DNA of 32,062 nucleotides from Bacteroidota bacterium (GCA_018698135.1 JABINZ010000280.1:1-32062); one strand, 5' to 3'. Counted from the stretch's first letter, positions 9,801 to 19,525 are shown. Notes: generated by a model not told the origin, from the sequence alone. Numbers and translations: made by a program.

Positions 9801-12800
9801 ATAATCACCAATTTCATGGAAAATAACACTTGGTTCGCGATCGCTGGAAGTACCCAAAAATGTATGGGTTGAATTACCATTAATAGTATCGGGTGTAATT
9901 ACCCACTCCCATGCAAAAGGACCATTGGTTGTTAAGTCTGTGAAATTGACGGTTGTATTTGGTGTAAGAATATTATTGTCAGAAATAAAATTGGTAACAG
10001 GTACTGTAGTTGCCTGAACAATCACAATAGACGTATAGGCAATTGCAGAAGTCGTGGTGTCGAAACAACCTTGATTTACTGCTTTAACAGCCACTGTTTT
10101 TATTCCTGTTGTTGCGAAATAATATTCACCCATGTCAGATGTGTCATCTACTACATTATTGTTATCGTAATCCCATAAGATGAAAATATCACCATCTGTA
10201 TCCAGAACAGGGGTAAAGAGGACTAAACCTGAAACATAACCAGTATCTTTATTAGTAATCGATACAACTGGGGTTTTCTCTGGAGCGATATAGAGTAAAA
10301 AGTCTTCGACTTCACCATAATTTGTTGTTCCACAAGGATTAGGAGTATATGCACCGTAATCTGATACAATTCTCATTCTATGAATTCCTGTTGTTACATC
10401 ACAAGGAATGGTAATGAAACTTTCGGTTTTACTAGCTTCTGGTATATTGATAAAATCTTTAACTCTTTCATTGGCTGTAAAGTATCCATCATTATTGTAA
10501 TCAAGAAATATAGAAGTACTTTGATCATTCAGTTCACCATGTTGAATAGTTATCGGATATGTTACTTTACGGTGTACGGTAGGAACAGGAGTTGTATTGA
10601 ATTGTACAACACTGTTATTTGGTACAAAACCCATATCTAAAGTACCTGATTTTACATCAATATCTTCAAACTTAATTCTACGTGTACCAATGGAATAAGC
10701 ACCATTTTGAACACGAACAACATCGCAATAATCAGCATAACTCGATGGAGCTACAATGTATGTGCTACCCACAGGATTGCTGTTTCCAACTTTTGCATAG
10801 CGCATTACACCATCTATCATGGCTGAGTCAAAAGACATATCCATTGAATCGTTTACAGTAGCACCAAATTCTACATCATAAGCTGCAAAAATCTGGACAA
10901 CATCACCAACATTTGTTCCTGAAGGAGGAATTATGGTAATGACACCTGAAGGGTTATCAACTGTGTATATTTGATCCATATCATCTAATGGAGCACCATT
11001 CTGATTGTACCATCTGAATTTTTCTAAATCAGCTGGGTCGCTACAACCATTAGTGCTGAAATAAGCAGCAGATATAGGTAGCGGATTTGCAATTCCTGTA
11101 ATCTTGATATCAACCTTCAGCATTTTTACACGGGTTTGACCGGCAAAAGCAAACTGAGGGGATAAATCAGTTACAACAAATGAATCGAATACCATTGGTT
11201 CTGGTTCATCAGCACCTATAAATACAGTTGTATTTGGTCTGCTTTGATTGTCAATGTCATCATCAATTCCAATATATGGAGCTTGTAATGTAAGACTTGC
11301 AGTGGTTAGATGAAAATCAGTTGTACTTTTCAAACCAGGATTGATTTCCCATGAATTGGCATTTAAGGTTGAGTAGGCTGATTTCCAGGCAGCTAAATTA
11401 TTGTATGAAGAACCCCAATAAACAAAATTATTATTTTGATTATAATAACAGTTATAATCGACACTTCCTGAGGCCCATGTTCCGCTCGATCTGTAAATGG
11501 AGTAACCATAATTACCTCCATCATGGAAAATATTATTCTTCAATTCACAACCTGAGTTATTGTATAGGTACATGCCACAATAAGAAGTGGAGTTAGAACT
11601 TATATTTGTTCGTATAGTGTTGTGATAAAACTTTGTGTTTTGTGCATAATAGGCATAAACTCCACGGTTATAACTTGTATATCCGAAATTATAAAGAGCG
11701 TTATTTGCAAATAATGAATTACCACTAATATAACGGTTCTGGTAATAAAAATAGAATGCATAAGCACCTGTTTGAACATCATTGCGCAAAACAGTATCGG
11801 ACGTACCATAATAGAGCATAATTCCATATCCTGTTGATGCAGATACATTCCTAATAACGTTATCAGTCACATGCATTTCTCCATTATAATAAATATACAT
11901 GGGATAATAATACTGATTTGTGACCAGGTTATTTATGAAATTATTACCCAAATTCGGTGTAGAAGAACCACCGCCATAAAAACGAATTCCATAATATCCA
12001 CCATAAACGGTGTTATTGCTAATGGTATTATACCATGCATTATTACCTGTTGTAGAATAACTTGTTTTACTACCTGAGGCAATAATTGGAATAGTATATG
12101 AAGCAGATCCAGAAGGAACATTGATATAGCAACTGTCGATTAAGTTATGACGTGCATCGTTTGTAAAAAAGAAACAGTTGGCATAAGATGAACCTGTATT
12201 CTGAACTCTCATGTTTTTAAAGGTAACATAATCGGCTCCATCTAGTGTAACGGTTGTCCAGTTCGAGGTTGATGTACCTGCATAGGTCAATATAGTTTGT
12301 GTACTACCAGCGCCAATAAATTTAATTGGGTTAGAGGCACTTGCTCCTAAAACTTCTGAGAGTGATATTTTTTCACTATAGGTTCCAGCAGCAACTAAAA
12401 ATGTTACAGGACCTGCAATACCACTTGTGTTTAGGTCATCAACTGCATCTGAAAAGTTAGTATAGTCAGCACCGCTGCCTCCAATTGTGTATGTTCCATT
12501 CAAGGAGGTTTTTAAGGTATAGTATAAGGTGTCGTTAGCTGGCACATCATCTGGTGAACTATTATTTGGCTTGGCTACCCATATTTTTAATGAATAAGTT
12601 CCATCAGCAGGAATATTTACCGGTGTGGAGAAGCTATAAGCCATTCCATCACCCTGATTTAAAGAAGCAGAAGGGGTGTAACCTGTAATGTTAACAGGAG
12701 TTCCATTGCCTAGCTGATAGCCAAAATCCAAGGAATTAACGACTGTTTTGCGTAAATTGGCAAATGTTACTTCTAACGTATTATTTCCAGTTGACCATGT

Positions 12801-14228
12801 TGTTGGTCCATCAACGCTAAGCATGGCAATATCTTTTCCGTTAATATCGACTTTGTCGGCACCAATAATAGAAAATGTGTTTCCTCTTGCATCACCATCT
12901 ATGTCAACTGCAACATCTGTGTTTGGGCCCATCAATAAGGGTGATGAAGCTGTCAGATGCATATCGGTTGTACTGGCTAAATATGGATTTGAGCTAATAG
13001 AATTTACATTGAGAGTTGGATTTGCAGTTTGCCATGCACTTAATGAAGAGCGTGTTGCCCCTCCCCAAGTAACAAAATAATTACCTGTGCTATAGTAGTT
13101 GTTGTAATCAACACTTCCATCGGCCCAGGATCCGTAGTTTTCATAAATGCAACGACCATAAGAGCCACCGCTATTGACAAAAATATTACTTTTTATTTCA
13201 CAACCATTGTTGTAATAAGCATAAATTCCACAATAGGAGGTTGATGAACTACTTGATTTTGTCCAAATGGTATTAAAAAGGACTTTGGTATTTTCTGCAC
13301 GATAGAAATAAATTCCACGATTGTATCTAAACCCAAAGTTATAAATCATGTTATTGGCTAACAAACTCTGGCCTTTAACATAATAGTTGTTATAGTAAAA
13401 ATACATTCCATAACGTTGTGTTTGGATATCATTATGGGTAACGGTGTCTGAAGTACCATAATAAAGCATTATACCATAACCACCTGTAGATGTTATATTA
13501 CGTATTGTATTACGCTGTACATGCATTTCACCATTATAATATATATACATTGGGTAATAATACTGATCCGTAATTAAGTTATCAAGGAAGTTGTTTCCCA
13601 AGTTTGGAGAGGAAGATCCTCCACCATACATTCGGATTCCATAATAACCACCATAAATAGTGTTTTCACTAATGGTATTGTACCAGGCGTTATTTCCTGA
13701 TGTTGAATAACTGGTTTTACTACCAGAGGCAATAATAGGAATTCTATAGGAAGCTGAACCTTTACCCACATTGATATAACAATTATGAATAGTGTTATAT
13801 CTCGAATTGTTTGTGAAAAAGAAACAGTTCGCATAAGAAGATCCTGTGTTCTGGACTTTCATGTCTTTAAACACAAAATAATCTGCACCATCAAACTGAA
13901 CAGTAGACCAGTTGGATGTTGACGATCCCGAATACGTAAGGGTAGTTTGTGTGTTACCAGCCCCGATAAAACTAATTGTATTGGTTAAACTTGCGCCTGA
14001 AACAGGTGTAAGAATAATTTTTTCGCTGAACGTTTGCGCTGCAACATTAAATACAACAGGACCACTTACTCCTCCTGAATTCAAAGCTGATACTGCAGCT
14101 GAAAAAGTTGTATAATTACCGGCTGAACCAATTGTGTAAGTTCCAGATAATTGTCCGTATGCAAATTGACTCATCAATAATGCACTTACGAAAACCAATG
14201 AAAGAAAACGTGTAAAATTTCTCATCAT
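6813..14228 (-). CDS. giant T9SS-secreted multidomain protein with two beta-helix modules
   Basis: 2471 residues. A signal peptide (to about residue 25, ending AYGQ) leads into two homologous right-handed beta-helix modules (about 26-430 and 573-980), joined by a CARDB-like linker. Then come: a BNR-associated N-terminal-like domain (about 1000-1170), a GEVEDF domain ending GEVEDFLLYIAPE (near 1306), PKD domains, a CUB-like domain (about 1504-1650), two more PKD domains, a second GEVEDF-type domain ending GEFEDYGLEI (near 1970), about five DUF5011/Ig-like repeats (1980-2385), and a T9SS type A sorting domain with YYPNPADRILTI and a C-terminal EKFIIAH. It should be exported by Sec and then T9SS to the surface or medium. 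No catalytic residues are recognised. An adhesin or glycan-binding role is a guess. It has its own promoter and terminator. Confidence 0.88.
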   Translation of the reverse strand: MMRNFTRFLSLVFVSALLMSQFAYGQLSGTYTIGSAGNYTTFSAAVSALNSGGVSGPVVFNVAAQTFSEKIILTPVSGASLTNTISFIGAGNTQTTLTYSGSSTSNWSTVQFDGADYFVFKDMKVQNTGSSYANCFFFTNNSRYNTIHNCYINVGKGSASYRIPIIASGSKTSYSTSGNNAWYNTISENTIYGGYYGIRMYGGGSSSPNLGNNFLDNLITDQYYYPMYIYYNGEMHVQRNTIRNITSTGGYGIMLYYGTSDTVTHNDIQTQRYGMYFYYNNYYVKGQSLLANNMIYNFGFRYNRGIYFYRAENTKVLFNTIWTKSSSSSTSYCGIYAYYNNGCEIKSNIFVNSGGSYGRCIYENYGSWADGSVDYNNYYSTGNYFVTWGGATRSSLSAWQTANPTLNVNSISSNPYLASTTDMHLTASSPLLMGPNTDVAVDIDGDARGNTFSIIGADKVDINGKDIAMLSVDGPTTWSTGNNTLEVTFANLRKTVVNSLDFGYQLGNGTPVNITGYTPSASLNQGDGMAYSFSTPVNIPADGTYSLKIWVAKPNNSSPDDVPANDTLYYTLKTSLNGTYTIGGSGADYTNFSDAVDDLNTSGIAGPVTFLVAAGTYSEKISLSEVLGASASNPIKFIGAGSTQTILTYAGTSTSNWTTVTLDGADYVTFKNMRVQNTGSSYANCFFFTNDARHNLIDSCYINVPSGSASYTIPIIASGSKTSYSTTGNNAWYNTISNNTVYGGYYGIRFYGGGSSTPNLGNNFINNLVTNQYYYPMYIYYNGEMHVTDNVIRNVSASTGYGIMLYYGTSDTVLRNDVQTGAYAFYFYYQNRYISGNSLFANNALYNFGYTSYNRGVYAYYAQNTKFYHNTIRTNISSNSTSYCGMYLYNNSGCELKNNIFHDGGNYGYSIYRSSGTWASGSVDYNCYYNQNNNFVYWGSSYNNLAAWKSAYSTLNANSWEINPGLKSTTDFHLTTASLTLQAPYIGIDDDIDNQSRPNTTVFIGADEPEPMVFDSFVVTDLSPQFAFAGQTRVKMLKVDIKITGIANPLPISAAYFSTNGCSDPADLEKFRWYNQNGAPLDDMDQIYTVDNPSGVITIIPPSGTNVGDVVQIFAAYDVEFGATVNDSMDMSFDSAMIDGVMRYAKVGNSNPVGSTYIVAPSSYADYCDVVRVQNGAYSIGTRRIKFEDIDVKSGTLDMGFVPNNSVVQFNTTPVPTVHRKVTYPITIQHGELNDQSTSIFLDYNNDGYFTANERVKDFINIPEASKTESFITIPCDVTTGIHRMRIVSDYGAYTPNPCGTTNYGEVEDFLLYIAPEKTPVVSITNKDTGYVSGLVLFTPVLDTDGDIFILWDYDNNNVVDDTSDMGEYYFATTGIKTVAVKAVNQGCFDTTTSAIAYTSIVIVQATTVPVTNFISDNNILTPNTTVNFTDLTTNGPFAWEWVITPDTINGNSTHTFLGTSSDREPSVIFHEIGDYTVSLTTQNTIGYNTATKVDYISVLKEEVFCSDFSSRAITGFVFDNGGSNNYTNPTSGDDYTCDYLLIPDCANAVTLDFLDFDVASNVLNGCNTIPSDGLRVYDGTDNSGTPLHLQFLDGNGDPMFPNGFTNGPGNASIGIPPSVTANSGSMYLEFYVNCGAVGTGFKAKWTAQTFTPTAPVASITGQDTIYTNQVAYFNSSSIGALDFYWDMDDDGWADLFTENVSWQYTTAGVHTITLIAYTCGKLDTTTFDLVVLDPTSKPVVDFYADYTNITIVDPVVLTEDADNTVYEWQWDITPMDYTILSGDLNETSFSAVFNKVGKYTVKLVCTNQQGKDSMVKVDYIYVYKSCTPLVGNLNPDVGISKFTLQNIGGDTLIQNSSSIGMTAYTDYSVLKKATVAKTGTYTFTLDRNTNFNKITRSIYIDYNQDGDFNDVGEEVAKQYNSSSLSWTIDVTIPSTIATGLAKMRIATNAGQLNNKGCGPNFSGEFEDYGLEITEDVSVPVITLIGNNPLISNSCASYAEPGYMAWSNVQGNLTSSVVVTGTINPTVADTYDIKYNVTSPAGIAAMQVIRQVIVLKDIVNPEPMLNGNNPDSAAVGNMYTDPGYTPTDNCSGVKSHSYVNNVNGMVVGWQQVMFVLEDNAGNIDTSYRDVYIYDDIDPTITLLGSNPIMLEAGDVFNDPGADPQDNYYSGLTYEVIGSVDVNQLGTYFLSYCVTDSSGNGPVCVDRTVIVEDNTPPTLTMIGANPFILPVHQNFKDPSVDIVDNYYSFANGEIILTTNSTVNTYVLGTYTVTYQAVDGSGNVSAIMTRTVEVVDQIAPTIELLGSTTVTIERWQDYVDAGVKVHDNYDAEAVLTINNNSNGTYPDNTFEEGLYTYSYSVCDVSGNCSGDIFRTIYVLPSTSSIDEKDLSEFISYYPNPADRILTITIDLPVYKDIKVSVINTLGEEVVDVFAGSIKAEQKTIDVSKLSSGMYYIRIYAGDKQYNEKFIIAH
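11290..12510 (-). repeat. second beta-helix module (intragenic repeat, copy B)
   Basis: It encodes residues about 573-980. Blocks shared with copy A include TGSSYANCFFFTN, IPIIASGSKTSYST, YYYPMYIYYNGEMHV and GYGIMLYYGTSDTV. Boundaries are approximate. DNA differences between the copies fall largely at third codon positions. Confidence 0.75.
12940..14150 (-). repeat. first beta-helix module (intragenic repeat, copy A)
   Basis: It encodes residues about 26-430, directly after the signal peptide. It is collinear with copy B, starting GTYTIG-AGNYTTFSAAV and ending near STTDMHLTASS (copy B: STTDFHLTTAS). The repeat offset is roughly 1.64 kb. Confidence 0.75.
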
Positions 14229-14262
14229 AAACTTATTATTTAATTATAGAATATACCTTACT

Positions 14263-14293
14263 CAAAGGACATACTTTTGCCCTTGTAAGCAAA
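14263..14293 (-). promoter_or_regulatory. promoter of the 2471-residue protein gene
   Basis: On the minus strand a -33 TTTG (14290-14293) is followed by exactly 19 bases and then GTCCTTTG (14263-14270), which matches six of eight positions of TAnnTTTG, including TTTG. The ATG is 35 bases further on. Confidence 0.5.
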
Positions 14294-14404
14294 TTTACTC
14301 AGATTTTTTTTTTTACACAAGTTTATCTTAGCTATTACTGCGTATTTCTACTTGTATTTCCTGAATAATTAGTTGATAAGTGGAGAGTTAGTTTGATAAA
14401 GGCC

Positions 14405-14432
14405 AAAAAAAAACCCGGTATTACCCGGGTTT
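14405..14432 (-). terminator. rho-independent terminator of the 1651-residue protein gene
   Basis: A stem AAACCCGG / CCGGGTTT (14411-14418 and 14425-14432) with a 6-base loop is followed on the minus strand by a T run (A run at 14405-14413). It begins about 18 bases after the stop and separates the two giant genes. Confidence 0.88.
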
Positions 14433-14450
14433 TTGTATGAAAATAATTAT

Positions 14451-17400
14451 TTACTTTGTCAAAATGAACTTCTTATTGAACTCGGTATCTTCTCCAACAT
14501 TAAAGCGGATATAATACATACCAGCTGCAAGGTTGTTTACGTTTACCTGATAAAGATCATTCATTACATAACCTTCATTTACATCCATTACTTTTTCGCC
14601 AAGTGCATTGAAAATTGATATTTGTACATGCTTGTAAGAAGTCATGGCCACTTCAATGTTTAATACATCGGTAACAGGATTTGGATAGTAGCTGAAGTTT
14701 TCTTCACTTACTACGTCATCGATAGAAGAAGTGCTCTCTGAAACATAAACAAATCTGGTTAGTACGGCTGACTTGTTGCCAGAACCATCTTCAACCTGAT
14801 AAGTAATTGAATAGAGACCTACTTCCTGTGTACTCATAAATGTACCAGCATTTGGAAGAAGTGTCAAATCAGCAGGATCTTTGTAATAATTATCACGTGC
14901 TGTTACACCTGGATCCATTAAGCTATCCCATCTTTCAACAGTCATTAACGAACTACCAACTAATTCAATTTCTGGAGCTACTCTGTCGACAACATCGATA
15001 GTAATAACTACATCTGCTGAAACATTTCCAGCTGCATCAGTTGCATTGAAAGTTAATGGGTATGAACCAACTTTGTATGTGTTCACACTTCCGGCTGTTT
15101 TCATTACGATAATATTAGCTGGATCCCAAACCAAATCCGTTACAGTGTAAGCAGGAGTGGTATAAGGATGGAATACATCCAGTGTATAAGTTGATTGTGC
15201 AAATGTTAAGGTTGGTGCTTTAGTATCTTCAACGATAACCAAACGGTCAACACAGTTAGGTCCGTTTCCTGAATTGTCAGAAACACAATATGTGAGGAAG
15301 TAAGATCCTAATTTGTCAACGTCAACAAAACCTTTTAAACTGGCTACTAAACCTGTATCATAATTATCAGAAATCGAAACCCATGGGTCAACAAATGCTG
15401 TTTTGGCTTCCCAATAAATGGTGTCATTTCCTAATAATGTAATGTCAGGATTAATGTCATCATATACTTCAACATAGCGATAAACAGTATCTGAATTACC
15501 TGCTAAGTCTGTACCCCAGTAGCTAATTGTATAAACACCGGTTACATTAACATCAACAGTACCGGCTGATCCACTAGCTGATGCATCAACACCACTACAA
15601 TTGTCAGTGTATATTGCTCCAGGATCTGTATATGCACTGCTAAATACAGCAACACGGTCGTTCATATTACCATTCATTGTAATGGTAACAGGAATAATGT
15701 CTTTTAACACTTCAACAACACGTATGGCTTGTACAGCATCATTACCAGCATCATCTTGTACATCATAAGTTAAAGGATAATAAGCAGCAGCTAAAGGATT
15801 GATAGCTGATGTGCCATTAACAACAACTTGTGAAGTAAGATCACCACTTACATCATCCCAACCTTTGTAACCTGGTTCTACCCAAGTAGCACAAGAGTTC
15901 AGAATAAATGTATCAGGACTTGCCACAACGTCAGGGAATGCAGGGTTGAACAATTCAATATAAGGAATAACGTCATCATTCTTGATTACTAAACCATAAT
16001 CTTCAAATTCTCCTGAATAGTTTGGTCCACAACCTTTGTTGGTTAGAATACCAGCATTAGCTGCAAGTCTGAGTTTGGTTAAACCTGTAAATACGTTTGC
16101 TCCACCAGCAGGAATAACAATTGTGTCAACCCACTCAGTTTGGCTTGAATTTTTAAGTTCAACTAATAAATCTTCTGGTCCATTGTATTGTCCATCTTGG
16201 TTTAAGTCGGCAAATACTGTCCAGTTGATGTTATTGAAATTTGAATTTCTCTTTACAGTAATTTTATAGGATCCTGTAAGATATAAATCAGCAATTTTCG
16301 ATTGGGAATAATCTGTATATGATCGTTGTCCAATAGAAGAAAGGTTCCTGATTAAGGTATCACCAGCTAAATTCTGTAACATGAATTCAGACATACCAAG
16401 GTCGGCATTTAGGTTGGCAACACCTGGCTCACAGTTCTTATATACATTAATATAGCTGACTTTTACCATGGAGTCGATTCCAACTGCATTGTAACAAATA
16501 AGCTTTACAGTATAAGTACCCAATTCAGTGAATTGTACCTGAATATCTGAACTGTTTTGATCTGTACCATTCAAGAAATTGAAGGTAGGAGGATCAATAG
16601 ACCAGAAATAGGAATAAACAGTATTATCTGACTTATCCATTATAGTTAATGGATTCACTTTTGTTGTACGAACATAATCTGCTTCGAAATCAACAACAGG
16701 AGCTGCTATTGGATTGATAACAGTTAAGCTGATATAAGATGTATCCAAGAAATCGCAACTCTGAACAATAAGTCTGATGGTATAATTACCAGTAGCTGTA
16801 TATACCCATGAAGTTAATGAATCGTATGTGTCGTTAAAACCATCACCATTTAAATCCCAGAAATAATCTAAATCGTAACCAGATGAAATACTGGCAAATT
16901 CTATAGTTTTTAATCTGTAAACAGTTGTAGGACCAGCAATAATTGCTGTTGGAGGTGAAGGAGTGAAAATGGTTGTTGACCAAAATCCTTCGAAACCTGT
17001 TCCAACACCACCGCAGTTTCTGTTAAATTCAATAAACATTGAACCTGTTGATGAGGTAACTGAAGGAACGATAACAGGAGAATTACCTCCTCCATTTTGG
17101 AAACCTAATGGGAACATTGGGTTGCCTAAAATATCTTTAACACCTAAATGTAAAGGAGTGCCTGAATTGTTTTTACCTTCATAAATACGGATGTTATCTC
17201 CAGCTGTTAGATTGATACAACCTGTACTGTTGTATGAACATACATCAAAGTCAAGGAAGTCAAGCGATACAGATGAAGCACATTTTGGCTCAATCAAATA
17301 AGTACACGTAACATAAGTGTTACCAGCCTGATCAGCATAATTACCATATTTTCCACCATCATCATAAATATAACCGGAACGAAGTTTAGTACTTGCATCG

Positions 17401-19406
17401 GTACACATGATGTTTTCTTTACCAACACTGATGTAATCTACTTTTGTATTGGTTGCAGATCCAATGATGTTTTTGGCCCATAATTCAACTGTATATGTTC
17501 CAATTTCATGGAATTGAACAGTTGGATTTTGTTCTGTATCATCAGAAATAGTGAAAGCAGGCTGACCGTTACCAGCTAAAACCGGAGTAATAGTCCACTT
17601 CCATTCGTTTGGACCTAATGTTGAAAGGTCAGTAATTTCAATAGGAATAGAAGGGGTAATGGTATTTAAGTTGGTAATGAAATTAACACCAGGAGCTGTA
17701 GTTGGCGCTAAAATATTTATAGTACCTGAATATACAGCACCTAATATAGTATCTGTACAACCATAAAGTACACCTCTAACGCGAACAGTTTTTGTACCTG
17801 CACTTGTAAATGCATAAGCACCATTCATGGTTGTTGTATCATCCCATGTGTTATCATTGTCATAATCCCAAATATAATTGATGTTTCCACCAACGGAAGA
17901 TTCAGGAACTAACTGGGTGAGTCCACCTACATAATTAAGTGGTTTTTCCGGTGTAAATGTAACAACAGGAGTACCTGATGGAGCAATAAACATTAAATAA
18001 TCTTCAGCTTCACCAGTTGTTGTATTTCCACAAGCAGGTGCGCCAGCGCCATCTGAATCGACAGATATTCTCATTCTGTGATAACCAACAGTGGCATTAC
18101 ATGGAATTGTAATATTATCATTAATAATGGTTGCAGGAGCTAATCCATTATAGGTTGCAACCAATTCATTTGATTCAAAATAGGAGTTATTATCCCAATC
18201 AACATATAGTTTTGCCATTCTTCCGTTAAAAGCAGCATGCTGCATCATAATCGGATATGTTTGCTGACTATATACTGTTGCAATGTCATCAGTATAAAAA
18301 TCAACTGAATTACCGGTTGCTGCGAAAACACCTGATGTGTGATCAATGTCTCCGAAAATAACACGTGTTAATCCAATTAAATAGTTCAAACCAGATGTCC
18401 TGTTATAGGCACAATAGTTTGTGTAATCTTTAGGATGAACAATTGTTCTGTTGCCAGCAGGATTACCAGCTGTGCCAGCAGTTCTAATTGTATCGTTAAT
18501 ACGGGCAGCTAAAAGCTGACAGTCAATTTTATTGCCAGGAGTGGCCGTATAAGAAATATCATATGCTAAGTAAAGATGGTTGTCACCATATCCGAGTACT
18601 GTTCCCGAATCGAAAACAAACATAAATGTACCATTGGGATTCGCAATAGGATCGCCCAATTGGTTGTAAGAACTAAGTGGATTTCCATCGGTATGGAAAA
18701 TTCTAACGTTTTTGATGTCAGCAGCATTGGTTGTTCCGTTTGTTGAAAACCAAACTGTATCAATAGGAAGTGGATCGGCAATACCATTATATGTATTAAC
18801 GGTTGCTGTCATAATTTTCACCAAATTCTGACTGATAAAACAATCACTGGTATCCTGTGTTGCCGTTATATTGCCAAGAAACATTTTTGCCGGAGCAGGA
18901 ATGTCAACATTGAAATCGCCAGAATTACCATAAGTAACATTTCCACAAGGATCTGAAGTTGAACCCAGCCAATTGGTTCTGAATCTCAACCTTTTTGTAC
19001 CATAATTCCCGGCAGGAACGGTAAAGGTTGTTGTGTAAGTGGTGCCTGATGCTACACAATTATATCCATTTACTACAATTTCAGAAGATTGAAATGTGCC
19101 ATCACTATTGACATCAATCCAAACTGTTACATATGTGCTGCTATAGCCAGCAACAAAAGAAATTGAAACAGTAGTTCCAGGGATAAGGGTAGCCACATTA
19201 CCTGAAGTCCAATCATGATAATAGGCAGGAGTTCCTGCACAAGCCACGGCTTGATTTGTTGTTCCAAAGGAAATGTTGGTTAAACCATCACCATATGTAC
19301 ATCCACTTGAATAAGCTGGAGTACAATATGTTTGTGCTTTAGAAATGTTAGTACCAACAAGTAAAAACACTAACGAGGATAACAAAAGTGTAAAACGTTT
19401 TTTCAT
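14451..19406 (-). CDS. giant T9SS-secreted multidomain protein with GEVEDY, CUB, PKD and Ig-like domains
   Basis: 1651 residues. Signal peptide MKKRFTLLLSSLVFLLVGTN to about residue 24. Domains in order: a GEVEDY-like domain (26-170, terminal motif degenerate, GNSGDFNVDI); a BNR-associated N-terminal-like domain (172-330); a GEVEDY domain ending TGEAEDYLMFIAP (near 465); two PKD-type domains (480-665); a CUB-like domain (667-815); two PKD domains (820-985, with YFWDLNGDGFND); a GEVEDY domain ending GEFEDYGLVI (near 1145); about five DUF5011/Ig-like repeats (1150-1565); and a T9SS type A sorting domain with FSYYPNPVTDVLNI, ending KKFILTK. The order from the BNR-type domain to the C-terminus matches the neighbouring 2471-residue protein, so the two are tandem paralogues. 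Many aspartate-rich loops (e.g. DLNGDGFND) suggest calcium binding. Function unknown; probably a surface structural or binding protein. Confidence 0.88.
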   Translation of the reverse strand: MKKRFTLLLSSLVFLLVGTNISKAQTYCTPAYSSGCTYGDGLTNISFGTTNQAVACAGTPAYYHDWTSGNVATLIPGTTVSISFVAGYSSTYVTVWIDVNSDGTFQSSEIVVNGYNCVASGTTYTTTFTVPAGNYGTKRLRFRTNWLGSTSDPCGNVTYGNSGDFNVDIPAPAKMFLGNITATQDTSDCFISQNLVKIMTATVNTYNGIADPLPIDTVWFSTNGTTNAADIKNVRIFHTDGNPLSSYNQLGDPIANPNGTFMFVFDSGTVLGYGDNHLYLAYDISYTATPGNKIDCQLLAARINDTIRTAGTAGNPAGNRTIVHPKDYTNYCAYNRTSGLNYLIGLTRVIFGDIDHTSGVFAATGNSVDFYTDDIATVYSQQTYPIMMQHAAFNGRMAKLYVDWDNNSYFESNELVATYNGLAPATIINDNITIPCNATVGYHRMRISVDSDGAGAPACGNTTTGEAEDYLMFIAPSGTPVVTFTPEKPLNYVGGLTQLVPESSVGGNINYIWDYDNDNTWDDTTTMNGAYAFTSAGTKTVRVRGVLYGCTDTILGAVYSGTINILAPTTAPGVNFITNLNTITPSIPIEITDLSTLGPNEWKWTITPVLAGNGQPAFTISDDTEQNPTVQFHEIGTYTVELWAKNIIGSATNTKVDYISVGKENIMCTDASTKLRSGYIYDDGGKYGNYADQAGNTYVTCTYLIEPKCASSVSLDFLDFDVCSYNSTGCINLTAGDNIRIYEGKNNSGTPLHLGVKDILGNPMFPLGFQNGGGNSPVIVPSVTSSTGSMFIEFNRNCGGVGTGFEGFWSTTIFTPSPPTAIIAGPTTVYRLKTIEFASISSGYDLDYFWDLNGDGFNDTYDSLTSWVYTATGNYTIRLIVQSCDFLDTSYISLTVINPIAAPVVDFEADYVRTTKVNPLTIMDKSDNTVYSYFWSIDPPTFNFLNGTDQNSSDIQVQFTELGTYTVKLICYNAVGIDSMVKVSYINVYKNCEPGVANLNADLGMSEFMLQNLAGDTLIRNLSSIGQRSYTDYSQSKIADLYLTGSYKITVKRNSNFNNINWTVFADLNQDGQYNGPEDLLVELKNSSQTEWVDTIVIPAGGANVFTGLTKLRLAANAGILTNKGCGPNYSGEFEDYGLVIKNDDVIPYIELFNPAFPDVVASPDTFILNSCATWVEPGYKGWDDVSGDLTSQVVVNGTSAINPLAAAYYPLTYDVQDDAGNDAVQAIRVVEVLKDIIPVTITMNGNMNDRVAVFSSAYTDPGAIYTDNCSGVDASASGSAGTVDVNVTGVYTISYWGTDLAGNSDTVYRYVEVYDDINPDITLLGNDTIYWEAKTAFVDPWVSISDNYDTGLVASLKGFVDVDKLGSYFLTYCVSDNSGNGPNCVDRLVIVEDTKAPTLTFAQSTYTLDVFHPYTTPAYTVTDLVWDPANIIVMKTAGSVNTYKVGSYPLTFNATDAAGNVSADVVITIDVVDRVAPEIELVGSSLMTVERWDSLMDPGVTARDNYYKDPADLTLLPNAGTFMSTQEVGLYSITYQVEDGSGNKSAVLTRFVYVSESTSSIDDVVSEENFSYYPNPVTDVLNIEVAMTSYKHVQISIFNALGEKVMDVNEGYVMNDLYQVNVNNLAAGMYYIRFNVGEDTEFNKKFILTK

Positions 19407-19457
19407 AATATTAGCATTTGATTAAATGTATACAATATAGTTATGATTTGAATCAGG

Positions 19458-19465
19458 CAAATATA
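19458..19465 (-). promoter_or_regulatory. -7 box of the 1651-residue protein gene
   Basis: The minus strand reads TATATTTG, a full match to TAnnTTTG, 51 bases upstream of the ATG at 19406. The -33 element is poor. It shares a 119-bp divergent intergenic region with the pseudouridine synthase gene. Confidence 0.5.
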
Positions 19466-19513
19466 GCAAACATCCCAGATATTAAGAAATAAAAGTTTAT
19501 AAATTGTTTTAGC

Positions 19514-19521
19514 TAATTTTG
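19514..19521 (+). promoter_or_regulatory. possible -7 box directly before the pseudouridine synthase gene
   Basis: TAATTTTG matches TAnnTTTG but ends only 4 bases before the ATG at 19526. If it is used, transcription would begin at or next to the start codon. Confidence 0.3.
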
Positions 19522-19525
19522 AAGC

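Noticed and set aside
12748-13080. Antisense frames of 60-110 codons within the giant genes
   Set aside because: Shadows of the real minus-strand coding frame; no motif, signal peptide or promoter of their own.
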